Shown here: positions 25,476 to 34,192 of the stretch, in pieces
How the letters are laid out: every line of letters starts with the position of its first letter
Position numbering within the stretch: position 1 is the stretch's first letter
Assembly: GCA_016706685.1 (NCBI GenBank)
Contig: JADJJE010000014.1
Coordinates: 248,001-312,000 of the forward strand
Source: Sandaracinaceae bacterium
Lineage (GTDB): Bacteria > Myxococcota_A > Polyangia > Polyangiales > Houyiibacteriaceae
DNA: 64,000 nucleotides
Reading direction: 5' to 3'
Translations under genes and position numbers: made by a program
Notes under the pieces: model-generated
What the model saw: the letters and a program-made list of their open reading frames with translations, nothing else
Told to the model about the DNA's origin: nothing
Databases searched by the model: none

Positions 25476-28136
25476 ATGAGTGAACGTTCCAGCAGTAGCT
25501 CGGCCGATGCTCGGCAGGAGGTGGGGCACGACCGAGACCTCGTCTCGAGCTTGAGCTGGCACGTGCAGCGCGCCATGCTCTTCGGCGTCGCCGCGTTCAC
25601 GGCCATCGCTGCGCTCTACGTAGTTGTGCCGCCCACCCAGCCGGCCGAGGCCATCGCCACGCTGAGCGCCGCAGTCGCCCTCGGATGCGCTGCGGTGGTG
25701 CTGCTCAACCGGCTGATCGGGGCCACCCACGCACGCGCCGTCGCGTTCCTGGCGGCCACGGTCGTCGCCGTTCATCCGCTCGGCATCGTGCAGCTCTCAC
25801 AGCACCCGGACCAGACCGTGGTGGTCATCTTCTGCATGCTCGCTGGAGCGGGCGTGGTCCCGAGCGGCGTGGTCTCGTTCTACCTCACGCTGATCTTGTG
25901 TGTGGGCTGGGTGGCGCTGCGTCCCCCCATGGATCCCCACGAGTCCGCCCACTGGACCGTCAACGTCGCCGTGTCGGCGGTGGCGTCGGTCATCATCGCC
26001 GCGGTGCGCGAGCGCTTCATGCGCACCATCGCCGCGCTCGCCCAGAAAGACAGAGATTCGCGGCGTCGCCTCGAAGCGCAGACGCGCGAGGTGGCCGAAG
26101 CGCGCGACGCCGCGCTCGAGTCGGCGCGCGCCAAGGGCCGTTTCCTCGCCAACATGAGCCACGAGATCCGGACCCCACTCAATGGGATCATCGGCATGCT
26201 GTCGCTCCTCCGGCGGACGCCACTGCACGCCGACCAAGAGCAGTACCTGGACGAGGTGGTGCGCTCGAGCGAGCTGCTCATGGCCATCGTCAACGACATC
26301 CTCGACGTCTCGAAGATCGAGGCCGGCGCGGTGGAGCTCGAGCTGGTGGCCTTCGACATCGCGGAGCTCATGGAGGAGATCGCCTCGGCGCACGCGGCGA
26401 CCGCGCTCCATCGAGGCATCGAGCTGATCGCGGACGTGGACGCCAACCTGCCGAAGCAAGTGGTGGGCGACCCTCTGCGCGTGCGGCAGATCATGACCAA
26501 CCTGGTCTCGAACGCCATCAAGTTCACCGCAGAGGGCGAGGTGGTGCTGTCCGCGCGCTTGCTGGCCACCACGGCGCGCGGGACGGTCATCCTGCGTTTG
26601 GCGGTCACCGACACGGGCGTGGGCATCCCGGCCGACAAGCTGGCCACCATCTTCAACCCGTTCTCGCAGGCAGACACCTCCACCACGCGGCAGTTCGGCG
26701 GGACGGGCCTCGGCCTGTCCATCTGCAGACAGCTCGCGGGCCTGATGGGCAGCGAGCTGCGGGTGGACAGCGTGGAGCGGCAGGGCAGCTCGTTCCACCT
26801 CGAGCTCGAGCTCGAGAAGGAGGACCTGCTCACCACCCGCGGCCTCAAGGTGAACGCGCGTCTGTGGAACGCCCACGTGCTGATCATGGACGCCTCCGAG
26901 CGCATGCGCGCCACGCTCCAGTCCCAGCTCGCGGCGTGGGGCATCGAGACCGTGCTCAGCCGCACCCCGGACGAAGCGGCGCGCGCGGCGGCGGAGTTCG
27001 CCGAGAGCGGAAGGCCGGTGGACGTGGCCATCATCGACGTCACCAGCCTGGGTCAGCCCATCATCCAGAAGGCCCAGGAGCTGGGCGCGCTGCTCTCGCC
27101 GCTGGGCTGCGCCATGATCGCCATGGGCTCCGTGCTGGGCGAGCTGCGTCAGCAGCTGGATGTCTGCGGCTTCGTCACGGACCTCCCGAAGCCCATTCAC
27201 CGCAACCGTCTGCTGGACGCCCTCAACGCGGCGCTCGCGGCCGATCCGATCGTGCCGCAGGTGGGGGCGCCGGCGTCCGCTCCCCCTTCGCACGTGGCAT
27301 CGGACGCGGCCCGCACCGAGGTGGTCCCCAACGGCCTGGCCGTCCTGGTGGCCGAGGACAACGAGACGAACCAGCGCGTAGCTGTCGCGCACCTGCGCGC
27401 GCTGGGCTACGGGGCCCACGTGGTGGCCGACGGTGCCGCCGCGCTCGCCGCGCTCGAAGCCAACACGCCGCACTACGCGTGTGTCCTGATGGACGGTCAG
27501 ATGCCGGTCATGGACGGCTACGCCACCACGCGCGAGGTGCGCTCGCGGGAGCAACTGACCGGTCGCCCGCGTGTCCCCATCGTGGCCCTGACCGCGAACG
27601 CGATGGCGGGTGACCGTGATCGCGCTCTCGCCGCCGGCATGGATGCCTACCTGGCGAAGCCCTTTACGCTCGAGCAGCTGGACGAAACGCTGCGTCGCTG
27701 CTGCGCGAACGTCGCTGATCGGCTACCCTCTCTTGCCATGGACGCGCGCGACACACTCGCGAGTAAGGAGCGAGACGCCGTGGCCTGGCGGGAGGCGCTG
27801 GACACCAACGTGGTGGACCAGCTCCTGATGCTGGAGCGTGGCAGCCCCGGCTTCTTCGGGCAGGTGGTGGAGACCTACCTCTCCACCAGCGAAGAGAACC
27901 TCCGCGAGCTCCTCGAGGCGGCTCGCGCCGACGACAAGCCGGTCATGCAGCGCCGGGCCCATGCCCTGCTCGGCAGCAGCCGGCAGGTGGGCGCGGCTCG
28001 CGTGGGCCAGCTGTGTGTGGCCATCGAGCGCGCCGGGTCCGTTGGCGAAGTGGACACCCAGCTGGCGGCGCTCACGGACGAGCTCACGCAGGCGCAGGTA
28101 GCGCTGGTGGCAGCGGTCAAGAGCCTCGGCGCGTAG
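25476..28136 (+). CDS. Hybrid histidine kinase with two receivers and HPt
   Basis: An 886-residue kinase: about five TM helices (30-190), HisKA with His229 (ANMSHEIRTPLNGI), HATPase (NLVSNAIKF, DTGVGI, GGTGLGLSI), an atypical receiver (about 470-595; IIDVTS and LPKPI retained, acidic pair reduced to one Asp), a full receiver (LVAEDNETNQ, phospho-Asp673 in LMDGQMPVMDG, LAKPF), and a C-terminal HPt with His829 (RRAHALLGSS, where the usual Lys is Leu). Phosphate should pass His229 to Asp673 to His829. The ATG at 25476 is preferred to a TTG 13 codons earlier. No partner response regulator is adjacent; the divergent GGDEF gene is a possible functional neighbour. Confidence 0.93.
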   Translation: MSERSSSSSADARQEVGHDRDLVSSLSWHVQRAMLFGVAAFTAIAALYVVVPPTQPAEAIATLSAAVALGCAAVVLLNRLIGATHARAVAFLAATVVAVHPLGIVQLSQHPDQTVVVIFCMLAGAGVVPSGVVSFYLTLILCVGWVALRPPMDPHESAHWTVNVAVSAVASVIIAAVRERFMRTIAALAQKDRDSRRRLEAQTREVAEARDAALESARAKGRFLANMSHEIRTPLNGIIGMLSLLRRTPLHADQEQYLDEVVRSSELLMAIVNDILDVSKIEAGAVELELVAFDIAELMEEIASAHAATALHRGIELIADVDANLPKQVVGDPLRVRQIMTNLVSNAIKFTAEGEVVLSARLLATTARGTVILRLAVTDTGVGIPADKLATIFNPFSQADTSTTRQFGGTGLGLSICRQLAGLMGSELRVDSVERQGSSFHLELELEKEDLLTTRGLKVNARLWNAHVLIMDASERMRATLQSQLAAWGIETVLSRTPDEAARAAAEFAESGRPVDVAIIDVTSLGQPIIQKAQELGALLSPLGCAMIAMGSVLGELRQQLDVCGFVTDLPKPIHRNRLLDALNAALAADPIVPQVGAPASAPPSHVASDAARTEVVPNGLAVLVAEDNETNQRVAVAHLRALGYGAHVVADGAAALAALEANTPHYACVLMDGQMPVMDGYATTREVRSREQLTGRPRVPIVALTANAMAGDRDRALAAGMDAYLAKPFTLEQLDETLRRCCANVADRLPSLAMDARDTLASKERDAVAWREALDTNVVDQLLMLERGSPGFFGQVVETYLSTSEENLRELLEAARADDKPVMQRRAHALLGSSRQVGAARVGQLCVAIERAGSVGEVDTQLAALTDELTQAQVALVAAVKSLGA

Positions 28137-28143
28137 CCCAGCG

Positions 28144-28821
28144 CTACTCCGGCACGCCCGCCATGACCGTGGCGAAGCGGTCACCCGACACGTCCACGAA
28201 GATGCCCTCCGCGCTCGCGGTTCGTGTGCTGCCCGCCAGGATCTGGCCCTTGAGCTTGTAGCGCCGCCCGCTGTGCTCGGCGATGTAGCCCTCGCAGCGC
28301 AGCGGCACGCCCAGCGGGGTGGGCGCGTGGTAGCGCACGTTGAGCGTGGCGGTCACCACCGACACGCCCGTGGAGATGGCCGCGTGGCCCAGCACCTCAT
28401 CGAGCAGCGTGGCCACCACGCCCCCGTGCACCAGCCCGGGCGCGCCGCCGTGGGCAGGGCCCAGGGTGATCTCGCCGATCACGCGCTCGCCCTCGCGGCG
28501 CAGCACCATGGGCCCGGCGATGGGGTTGCTCTGGCCCAGCATCGCGCCCTGGTCCACGAAGCGCAGCGGCTCGGCCAAGTAGGTGCCGTTGCGAAAGGCG
28601 TCGCGCGCCGGGCTGCGAGGCGCGGCGGCCAGGCGCTCGGTCAGCGTGCGCACGCTCGCGGTCACTTCACGCAGCATCCCGGCGTCCGCGCGGGTCTCGA
28701 TGCAGCGCGCGATGAGCTCGCGCAGGGCGCTGGCCAGCGCGCGCTGAGCGCCCCAGTCATCCGAGCTGGCGGTCTCCGGCGGCTTCACCCAGGTCATGCT
28801 GTCCGACATGTGGCGCAGCAT
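28144..28821 (-). CDS. Hotdog-fold thioesterase (PaaI type)
   Basis: A protein of about 225 residues. A helical N-terminal part of 80 residues precedes a hotdog domain with the PaaI/YbgC signature GLVHGGVVATLLDEVLG (about 129-145), VRYHAP and GEIT strands. It should hydrolyse an acyl-CoA or acyl-ACP thioester. The ATG at 28809 is an alternative start four codons in; neither has a clear ribosome site. It ends tail to tail with the hybrid kinase, and a DUF937 gene ends 34 bp upstream on the same strand. Confidence 0.82.
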   Translation of the reverse strand: MLRHMSDSMTWVKPPETASSDDWGAQRALASALRELIARCIETRADAGMLREVTASVRTLTERLAAAPRSPARDAFRNGTYLAEPLRFVDQGAMLGQSNPIAGPMVLRREGERVIGEITLGPAHGGAPGLVHGGVVATLLDEVLGHAAISTGVSVVTATLNVRYHAPTPLGVPLRCEGYIAEHSGRRYKLKGQILAGSTRTASAEGIFVDVSGDRFATVMAGVPE

Positions 28822-28855
28822 GACCCGAAGGCGGCGCGCGGGCCGGCGGCTGCGC

Positions 28856-29452
28856 TCACTTCTTCAAGAAGCCGCTCAGCATCCCGAGGCCCTTCTCGGC
28901 CAGCTCGTCCATGCCCGAGCCGTCGCCGTCGGCATCCAGCAGCTGCGTGAGCATGCCCATGGCAGGGCTCTGCTGCGCCGCCTGCGGGCGAGCCCCTGCC
29001 AGCGTGCGCGCGAGGCCGCCCGCGTCCAGGCCCTGCTGCCGCTGCTGCTGACCCAGCGCGCCCATCACGAGCGGCGCTAGCATCGCCAGCAGCTGCGTGG
29101 ACTGCGAGGCATCGAGCCCCGTCGCGCCGCCCAGGCTCGCGGCCACCGGCGCCTGACGCTGCCCCAGAACGTGCCCCAGGATGGCGGAGCCCGCGGTGGC
29201 CGCCGCGCCACCGCCCAGGAAGCCGCTCAGGTTGTTCAGCACGCTGCCGTCGTGGTCCCGCTCGAGCGCGCTGCCCAGCGCCTGCGCGCCCTGCGGGGTG
29301 CGGGCGTTGTTGGCCAGCGCCGTGAGCAGCGTGGGCAGGGCCGCCTGGATGGCCGACTGCGTGGCACCCGGGGGCGCGCCCAGCTGCTGGCTGATCTGCT
29401 GAACGGCGCTCGGGCCCAGCTGGCCCAGCAAGCTGGAAAGGATGTCGGTCAT
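28856..29452 (-). CDS. DUF937 protein
   Basis: A 198-residue protein of DUF937: MTDILSSLLGQLGPSAVQQI, then helical repeats with GAPPGATQSAIQAALPTLL and the Gly/Ala-rich VLNNLSGFLGGG segment. Gln/Ala/Leu-rich helices fill the C-terminal half, ending in LAEKGLGMLSGFLKK. The function of the family is unknown. There is no signal peptide. Start has GAGGAG six bases upstream. It is separated from the divergent PhoX-like gene by 138 bp that include the small palindrome CCCCAAATGGGG (29507-29518). Confidence 0.8.
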   Translation of the reverse strand: MTDILSSLLGQLGPSAVQQISQQLGAPPGATQSAIQAALPTLLTALANNARTPQGAQALGSALERDHDGSVLNNLSGFLGGGAAATAGSAILGHVLGQRQAPVAASLGGATGLDASQSTQLLAMLAPLVMGALGQQQRQQGLDAGGLARTLAGARPQAAQQSPAMGMLTQLLDADGDGSGMDELAEKGLGMLSGFLKK

Positions 29453-29590
29453 GGTCGTCTCCTCGGGCCGCTCGAGTGCGGCGGGCGGCCATCCTAGCAG
29501 AGCCGTCCCCAAATGGGGTACACGGGATTGTTGCCGTCGGCGCGCCGTTGTTGCTTGGGGAGGGGCGTGGGGCCGTGAATACTCGCGCGC

Positions 29591-30838
29591 ATGACCATCC
29601 CATCGCGAGGCTCCGCTCTCAGCCGTCGAGGCTTCCTCCAACGCAGCGCCGCCGGCACGGGCGCGCTCCTGCTGGGGCCCACGCTGCTGGGGCCTTCGCT
29701 CGCTGGCTGCGGCGGTGAAGGCGATGTGGCCGTGCCCACGCCAGCGGCCGGTGACCTGACACGCCATGGCGCGCTCGGGGCCCCGAACGAGTTCGGCATG
29801 CGCCTCCCCGAGGGCTTCACGGGCCGCATCATCGCCACGTCGGATCTGCCGGTCATCGAGGGGCAGGAGTACGTCTGGCACGACTTCCCGGACGGTGGCG
29901 CCACCTACCCCACGGCGAACCAGGGCTACATCTACGTCTCCAACAGCGAGATCCCCATCGTGCGCGGGCGCTCGGGCGTGGGCGCCATCCGCTTCAACCG
30001 CAACGGTGACATCGTGGACGCCTACCCCATCCTGACCGGCTCCACGTGGAACTGCTCGGGTGGGGCCACCCCGTGGGGCACCTGGCTCTCCGGGGAAGAG
30101 CGCGAGGGCGGGCTGGTGTGGGAGTGCGACCCCACCGGCGCGACGCCCGGCGTGGAGCGCCCGGCGCTGGGCTTGTTCATCCACGAAGCCGTCGCGGTGG
30201 ACCCAGGGCGCATGCGCCTCTACCTCACGGAAGACGCCAGCAACGGGCGCTTCTACCGCTTCACTCCCGACGCGCTGGACGACAACGGCAACGCGATCCT
30301 GACGGCGGGTACGCTCGAGGTCATGCGCGTGACCACGGGTGACACGGGCCCCGTCACGTGGTTGCCCGTCCCCGACCCCAGCGCGGCAGACGTCGCCACG
30401 CGCCTCCAGGTGCCCGAGAGCACGGCCTTCGATGGCGGCGAGGGCGTCTGGTTCTACGACGACGAGATCTACTTCACCACCAAGGGCGACGACCGCATCT
30501 GGGCGCACCACGTGGTGGATGACACGCTGCGCGTGGTCTACGACTCGAACGCCGTCACCGACCCGATCCTCACGGGCGTGGACTTCATCCTGGCCACCAG
30601 CGCGGGCGACCTGCTGGTGGCCGAGGACGGCGGCGACATGCAGGTGGTGGCCATCTCCCCGAGCGGCGACGTGGCGGCCATCGTGCAGCTCGAGGGCCAC
30701 GACGGATCCGAGATCACGGGCCTGGCCTTCGACCCCACGCTGCGCCGGCTCTATTTCAGCTCGCAGCGTGGCCTGACCGGCAGTGGCACGGGCGTCACCT
30801 ACGAGGTGACCGGGCCCTTCTTCGGGCCCTTGGCCTGA
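29591..30838 (+). CDS. PhoX-like (DUF839) Tat-exported protein
   Basis: A 415-residue protein with a twin-arginine signal (SRRGFLQRS) and a hydrophobic stretch ending in LAGCGG, so it may be a Tat-exported lipoprotein (Cys40 area). The body is a DUF839/PhoX-type beta-propeller (VWHDFPDGG, YVSNSE, WNCSGGATPWGTWLSGEE, IHEAVAVD, YLTEDASNGRFYRF). PhoX enzymes are Ca/Fe alkaline phosphatases of the periplasm; the WNCSGG/TPWGTWLS part is the family's core active-site region. The precise activity cannot be told from sequence alone. A strong hairpin follows and serves as a likely shared terminator with the convergent gene. Confidence 0.82.
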   Translation: MTIPSRGSALSRRGFLQRSAAGTGALLLGPTLLGPSLAGCGGEGDVAVPTPAAGDLTRHGALGAPNEFGMRLPEGFTGRIIATSDLPVIEGQEYVWHDFPDGGATYPTANQGYIYVSNSEIPIVRGRSGVGAIRFNRNGDIVDAYPILTGSTWNCSGGATPWGTWLSGEEREGGLVWECDPTGATPGVERPALGLFIHEAVAVDPGRMRLYLTEDASNGRFYRFTPDALDDNGNAILTAGTLEVMRVTTGDTGPVTWLPVPDPSAADVATRLQVPESTAFDGGEGVWFYDDEIYFTTKGDDRIWAHHVVDDTLRVVYDSNAVTDPILTGVDFILATSAGDLLVAEDGGDMQVVAISPSGDVAAIVQLEGHDGSEITGLAFDPTLRRLYFSSQRGLTGSGTGVTYEVTGPFFGPLA

Positions 30839-30852
30839 CGCACCGGTTGGTG

Positions 30853-30895
30853 GCACGCCCACGAGAGCCGCTGATCAGGGCTTCCGTGGGTGTGC
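30853..30895. terminator. Bidirectional hairpin between convergent genes
   Basis: GCACGCCCACG (30853-30863) pairs with CGTGGGTGTGC (30885-30895) with one G-T mismatch, and inner GAGCC/GGCTT bases extend the stem. It fills the 70-bp gap between the PhoX-like gene and the convergent fusion gene. There is no U-run, so it is not a textbook intrinsic terminator; an attenuating hairpin is the best reading. Confidence 0.5.
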
Positions 30896-30908
30896 GTTCC
30901 GGTGGTGG

Positions 30909-33900
30909 CTACGGAGCGGCGCTGCAGAGGGCACCGCTCAAGAGCCCGCGTCGGCACAGGTCGAGGCAGACCTCGCCGGTGAGATAGCCCAGCCGGCACA
31001 GGCTGGCCTTCTCGTCGTCGGGCATCTCGTCCACCGAGACCTCATTCGTCTGGGCGCGCCCCTCGGCGGCCCAGCGCGCGCGCTCCGCCATCAGCACGCG
31101 CAGCGCAGCCACCTCTTCGGCGCTGCTCGCTTCGCTGGCGTGGTCGTGCTGCTCGGCCGGGTCATCGTCCACATGGAACAGCTCGGTGGTCGGCAGGCCA
31201 CGCGGGTTGCCCTCGTTCGCGGTGATGAGCTTGCGCTCGGTCATGCCGGTCCGAACACGCACGGACTCGAGCACGTTCTCGGCGTGGCTCTCCTCGGCGT
31301 AGACCGTGTCGGTGCCCGTGAAGAGGTCGCCGCCCTGCACGCCCTCGGGCACCTCGAGCCCCTGCGCGCGCAGCAGCGTGGGCATGATGTCGATGCTCTG
31401 CACCCAGTGGCGCAGCACCGTGCCGCCGCGCGAGTTGCCCGGCAGCTTCACGAAGAGCGGCACGCGCAGCTGCTCGTCGTAGAGCGTGTCGCCGTGCCAG
31501 AAACCGCCATGGTCGCCGAACTCCTCACCGTGGTCGGACGTCACGATGATGGTCATGTCGTCGTACACGCCGCGCCGCTGCAGCTCGGCCACGAGCGCGC
31601 CGAAGTGCTGGTCCCAGTAGGTGATCTCACCGTCGTAGAGCCGGCGCAGCGCAGGCGCCTCTTCGGGGCGCGGGTTCTGGTGCGCCGCGCGCGAGTAGCC
31701 GCTGCCCGAGTACGGGTGGGCGAAGTACGGGTCGTGCGGGTCCATGTAGCCCGCCATCAGCAGCCAGGGGCGGTCCGACGGGGCGCGGTCTAGCCACGCG
31801 AACAGCTCGCCGTTGACCGTCTCGGCGTCCTGGTAGTCGTCGCCGGGGGCCACGATGTCGAACATCCCGTTGATCTTCTCGCGGATGCGGCGGGCCACCT
31901 GCAGGATGAGCAGCTTGCTCGAGTCGGCGTCCGCACCCAGCACGAAGCGGGGCTCGAGGAAACGGTACTCGTCGAAGCCCTGCCCGAAGTTGAAGCGCGG
32001 CTCCACGTTGAAGTTGGTCATGAAGCCGCCGGTCACGAAGCCGCGCGCGCTCATGGCTTCGGCCATGGTGGTGATCTCCTCCGGCAGCCGCGAGCCCTTG
32101 CCCATGACGGTGTGGCTGCTGGGCATGCGGCCCGTCATGATCGAGGCGAAGCTCGGGCGGGTCCAGCTGGCGTTCGAGAACGCCTGGTCGAAGCGCACGG
32201 CGTCGGCCGCGAACGCGTCCAGGTGCGGTGTGCTGCCGGTTTGGTAGCCCCACGCCGGCAGGTGGTCGGCGCGCAGGGTGTCCACCACGATGACCAGCAC
32301 GTTGCCCGCGCTGGCGGGCGGGGTGGCCCGGTTCTGGTCGTTGGACGCGGTGGCCGGCTTGCCCACCGCGAAGGTGATGCCTGCCAGGAGGGCAATGATG
32401 CCCACGAAGAGCCCCAGCGAGCCGCGCATCCCCAACATGGGCGCGGCCACCTGCTTCTTCAGCAAGAAGCGCAACGACACGCTGAGCACCAAGTAGAGCA
32501 CCAGCCCGAAGAGCGCCGCGCTGCCCAGCAGCAGGAGGCCCTCCTTGCTCTTGAACGCGATCTCTTCGTTGTAGATGTCGCGCCGCACCAAGAAGGCGCC
32601 CAACACGAAGCCGAAGACCCCCACGATGGCGCCGCAGTAGCGCGCATAGGCGTCCGCTTCGGGCATGGCCTCGCGGCGCATCATGCGGCTGATGTGCGCC
32701 ATGACGAAGCCGCCCACGCCACCCAGCACGGAGCACAAGAGCGCGTAGCCCACCGCTCCGTAGACCAGCGCGTTGAGGCCCGTGGGCACGGCGCTGGTGG
32801 CCACGATGACGCTGCCCTCGGCGAGGCCGATCATCAGGCCCGCCAGCAGTCCTGCGCCGAAGCCCAGGATGGCGCCACGCTTGGGCACGGACGAGCGGGC
32901 CGCGTCCACGCCGGTCTGCTCGTAGAACTCGTCCTCGCGGTTCGCCTCGTCCACGGTGATGTCGCTGCGCAGACCGCCCTTGCGGGCCAGGAAGAACAGG
33001 CCGCCCCACGCCGACACGAACATCTCGCAGGCGAAGCCCACGGTGGGGATCAGCACGGCCACGGCCAGCGGGAGTCCAATGGCCGGCGAAGTGTAGAGCG
33101 CCACGGCCGCCGACTCACGCAGGCCGAGGCCGTTGATGGAGATGGGAAGCAGCGTCGCCAGGATCTGCAGAGACGATGCGAAGAACACGTGGCCGACGCC
33201 CAGCTCCACTCCGAGCGCGCGTGCGGCGCAAACGTAGATCAAGTTGTTGAACGCGTGGACCGCTACACCCAAGAGCGTCACCTGCACCAACAGCACGTTC
33301 TTGCCCTGGTAGGCGCAGACCGCGTCGATGAGCGTGTGGATGCGCGCGCGGATGTTCGCGGGGAGGAAGCCAGCCAGCACGCGGAAGAGGTGCGGCCGGG
33401 CCAGGAACGTGAGCCCGATGCTGACGATGACCGCGAAGCCGAGGTTCACGAGCACCACGCCCATGGTGCCGATGAACGCCGAGCCGAAGACGCTGCCCAT
33501 CATGACCACGAGGCCAAAGGCCAGCTGCCCCATGATCATCTCCACGCTGATCACGGCGCCCGCGCGCGCCACCTTGCCGGTGCGGTCGGCGATGTCGAAG
33601 ATGCGCCAGCCGCCAAAGCCCGTGAAGCCGCCAGGCGTGAACGCGCCCCAGAAGCGAGCGATCATGAAGGAGCCACCGAGGAAGCGCCACGGTGCGTGGA
33701 TGCCTTGACCCACCAGCAGCCGCTGCCAGCGCACGATGGCGCAGACGATGGCGCTCAGCTGCATGCTCACCGCCGCGATCACCCAGCGCATGTCCAGGTT
33801 GGCGATGCGCGTCTTGAGGTCCTCCGCGCCGTCGCGCGCCAGCACCTTGTCGAAGATCACGAAGAGCATCGCCGCCGTGAAGGCGAGCTTGATCCCCAGC

Positions 33901-34022
33901 GACACGTACTTCTTGATGCCGGGCTTCTGTTTGGCCTGGTCGCCTTCGCCCCGCGCCTCCGGGATCTCGGCCGTGGTCGCGTCGAGAGGGCGCGCCATGT
34001 CTTGCTGGTCGTGTTCCGTCAT
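30909..34022 (-). CDS. Flippase-like (LPG_synthase_TM) membrane domain fused to alkaline-phosphatase-superfamily domain
   Basis: A 1037-residue fusion. Residues about 38-345 form the 7-8 TM 'lysylphosphatidylglycerol synthase TM/UPF0104' region, with the conserved GAFTPGGFTGFGGWRI loop and PISINGLGLRE. Then come four to six more TM helices (about 383-550) and a periplasmic sulfatase-like domain from 573 (NVLVIVVDTLRADH, Asp581; SDHGEEFGDHGG). The nucleophile site reads WTRPSF (Thr621) instead of CxPxR, so it does not look like a formylglycine sulfatase but like a Thr-nucleophile phospho-transferase (LtaS/EptA type). The last 40 residues are Cys-rich (four Cys). Start has GAGGA five bases upstream. 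It may transport and modify a lipid-linked envelope substrate; this is inference. Confidence 0.82.
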   Translation of the reverse strand: MTEHDQQDMARPLDATTAEIPEARGEGDQAKQKPGIKKYVSLGIKLAFTAAMLFVIFDKVLARDGAEDLKTRIANLDMRWVIAAVSMQLSAIVCAIVRWQRLLVGQGIHAPWRFLGGSFMIARFWGAFTPGGFTGFGGWRIFDIADRTGKVARAGAVISVEMIMGQLAFGLVVMMGSVFGSAFIGTMGVVLVNLGFAVIVSIGLTFLARPHLFRVLAGFLPANIRARIHTLIDAVCAYQGKNVLLVQVTLLGVAVHAFNNLIYVCAARALGVELGVGHVFFASSLQILATLLPISINGLGLRESAAVALYTSPAIGLPLAVAVLIPTVGFACEMFVSAWGGLFFLARKGGLRSDITVDEANREDEFYEQTGVDAARSSVPKRGAILGFGAGLLAGLMIGLAEGSVIVATSAVPTGLNALVYGAVGYALLCSVLGGVGGFVMAHISRMMRREAMPEADAYARYCGAIVGVFGFVLGAFLVRRDIYNEEIAFKSKEGLLLLGSAALFGLVLYLVLSVSLRFLLKKQVAAPMLGMRGSLGLFVGIIALLAGITFAVGKPATASNDQNRATPPASAGNVLVIVVDTLRADHLPAWGYQTGSTPHLDAFAADAVRFDQAFSNASWTRPSFASIMTGRMPSSHTVMGKGSRLPEEITTMAEAMSARGFVTGGFMTNFNVEPRFNFGQGFDEYRFLEPRFVLGADADSSKLLILQVARRIREKINGMFDIVAPGDDYQDAETVNGELFAWLDRAPSDRPWLLMAGYMDPHDPYFAHPYSGSGYSRAAHQNPRPEEAPALRRLYDGEITYWDQHFGALVAELQRRGVYDDMTIIVTSDHGEEFGDHGGFWHGDTLYDEQLRVPLFVKLPGNSRGGTVLRHWVQSIDIMPTLLRAQGLEVPEGVQGGDLFTGTDTVYAEESHAENVLESVRVRTGMTERKLITANEGNPRGLPTTELFHVDDDPAEQHDHASEASSAEEVAALRVLMAERARWAAEGRAQTNEVSVDEMPDDEKASLCRLGYLTGEVCLDLCRRGLLSGALCSAAP

Positions 34023-34062
34023 GTGTCCTCGTGCTGACCCGCGGCGTTCGCCCCGCCACGGG

Positions 34063-34079
34063 GATACCCCTCCGGTATC
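34063..34079. promoter_or_regulatory. Inverted repeat in divergent region
   Basis: GATACC (34063-34068) and GGTATC (34074-34079), perfect 6-bp arms with a 5-bp spacer, lie 41 bp upstream of the fusion gene and 114 bp upstream of the FG-GAP lipoprotein gene. It is a candidate operator for either gene. The rest of the 170-bp gap holds no coding sequence that I can see. Confidence 0.35.
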
Positions 34080-34192
34080 GAGCCGGCAGTCTGGGGTCAA
34101 ATTCTCGGCGGGTCACCCCGGGTGGGGCTGGCGGGAACTTGCCCCGGCTGCCGAGCGTTGGTAGCTGCACCCCGAACCTCGGAGATCGGCGC

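Noticed and set aside
28133..28147. GTAGC-CCAGC-GCTAC hairpin at convergent stops
   Set aside because: A 5-bp stem again made by facing TAG stops, without a U-run.
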